Positions 63,734 to 64,000 of a stretch of 64,000 nucleotides of DNA are shown in pieces. Under the pieces are notes generated by a model, which had not been told where the DNA came from, ran no database searches, and saw nothing but the letters and a program-made list of their open reading frames with translations. The number at the start of each line of letters is the position of its first letter. Position 1 is the first letter of the stretch. Source of the DNA: Novosphingobium sp. Gsoil 351 (lineage in GTDB: Bacteria; Pseudomonadota; Alphaproteobacteria; Sphingomonadales; Sphingomonadaceae); contig NZ_CP046120.1 of the NCBI RefSeq assembly GCF_009707465.1, positions 3,129,501 to 3,193,500 on the forward strand. Reading direction: 5' to 3'. A program made the translations under genes and the position numbers.

Positions 63734-64000
63734 AGTCATTCTCCTTGGAATTTTGGATGCACGGGGCCGGCCGCGAAAAGCGGGTGCGGTCACGTGCGGA
63801 CGGATTGTCATGAGGGTTGCCGTTCGCCGCCGAAGGGGGGATAAGCGGTGGCGAACGGCGGGTGCACTTTGCTTTCGGCGGGAGGCGGAGTGCGACGCGT
63901 CCCGAGGGGGTTTCGGTTATCGCGAATGGCTACATCGGCAGATCTCCTTGTCAGTGGATAGTTCTAGTGAGCGGCGGAGGTATCGACCTGGCGCGTCGGG

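Noticed and set aside
1..64000. CRISPR arrays, tRNA and rRNA genes
   Set aside because: No regularly spaced direct repeats, cloverleaf-like segments or rRNA-like sequence were noticed on either strand.

Overview
The window looks like a chromosome segment of a free-living alphaproteobacterium of the order Sphingomonadales (Novosphingobium, Sphingobium or Sphingomonas type). The reasons are high G+C, three TonB-dependent receptors plus the remnant of a fourth, many short-chain dehydrogenases, a bacterial P450, an orphan adrenodoxin-type ferredoxin, and OhrR/Ohr. I see no rRNA, tRNA or CRISPR array.

Region 1 (1-11.6 kb) is catabolic. A P450 (cut by the left edge) is divergent from a monooxygenase-fold protein and an SDR. 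After an S41 peptidase comes a translationally coupled operon on the minus strand: TonB receptor, DUF3237 protein, NADP-dependent reductase, SDR. Divergent from it is a regulator with two TetR units in one chain, coupled to a beta-lactamase-fold hydrolase. The shared promoter region holds two matching palindromes.

Region 2 (11.9-26.7 kb) is an uptake island. DctD/DctB is divergent from dctA, which is followed by an exported NHL-propeller protein, a TonB receptor, a second NHL protein, CstA with its small YbdD-like partner, a third NHL protein and an MHS-type major-facilitator permease. It contains receptors, periplasmic propellers and inner-membrane permeases but no catabolic enzyme.

Region 3 (27-29.5 kb) holds an autoinhibited Fic protein and an AbiEi-like regulator with a long palindrome before its start.

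Region 4 (29.9-40 kb) is a complete surface-lipoprotein locus on the minus strand: a membrane-anchored winged-helix/TPR regulator, a TonB receptor, two TbpB-like lipoproteins, a 65-residue mini-lipoprotein and a Slam-type exporter. The C-terminal remnant of another TonB receptor lies on the opposite strand just beyond the regulator.

Region 5 (40-62 kb) is mosaic and rich in mobile DNA: remnants of IS66 and IS91 elements, an intact IS110 transposase gene, and an IS256-family element sitting in an acetyltransferase gene with a 9-bp target duplication. Between these lie a haloperoxidase-like lipoprotein, methyltransferases, an AraC-hydrolase fusion divergent from a tiny membrane protein/diiron oxygenase/OsmC operon, a MocR-type regulator, ferredoxin, a CitE-like lyase, Ohr/OhrR and a second set of SDR/quinone reductase genes. 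Region 6 (62-64 kb) has an alpha/beta hydrolase and a DUF4136 protein.

About ten genes carry single-base frameshifts, often in homopolymers, and several become exactly the expected length when one base is restored. Part of the apparent decay is therefore probably sequence error; this limits conclusions about individual pseudogenes.
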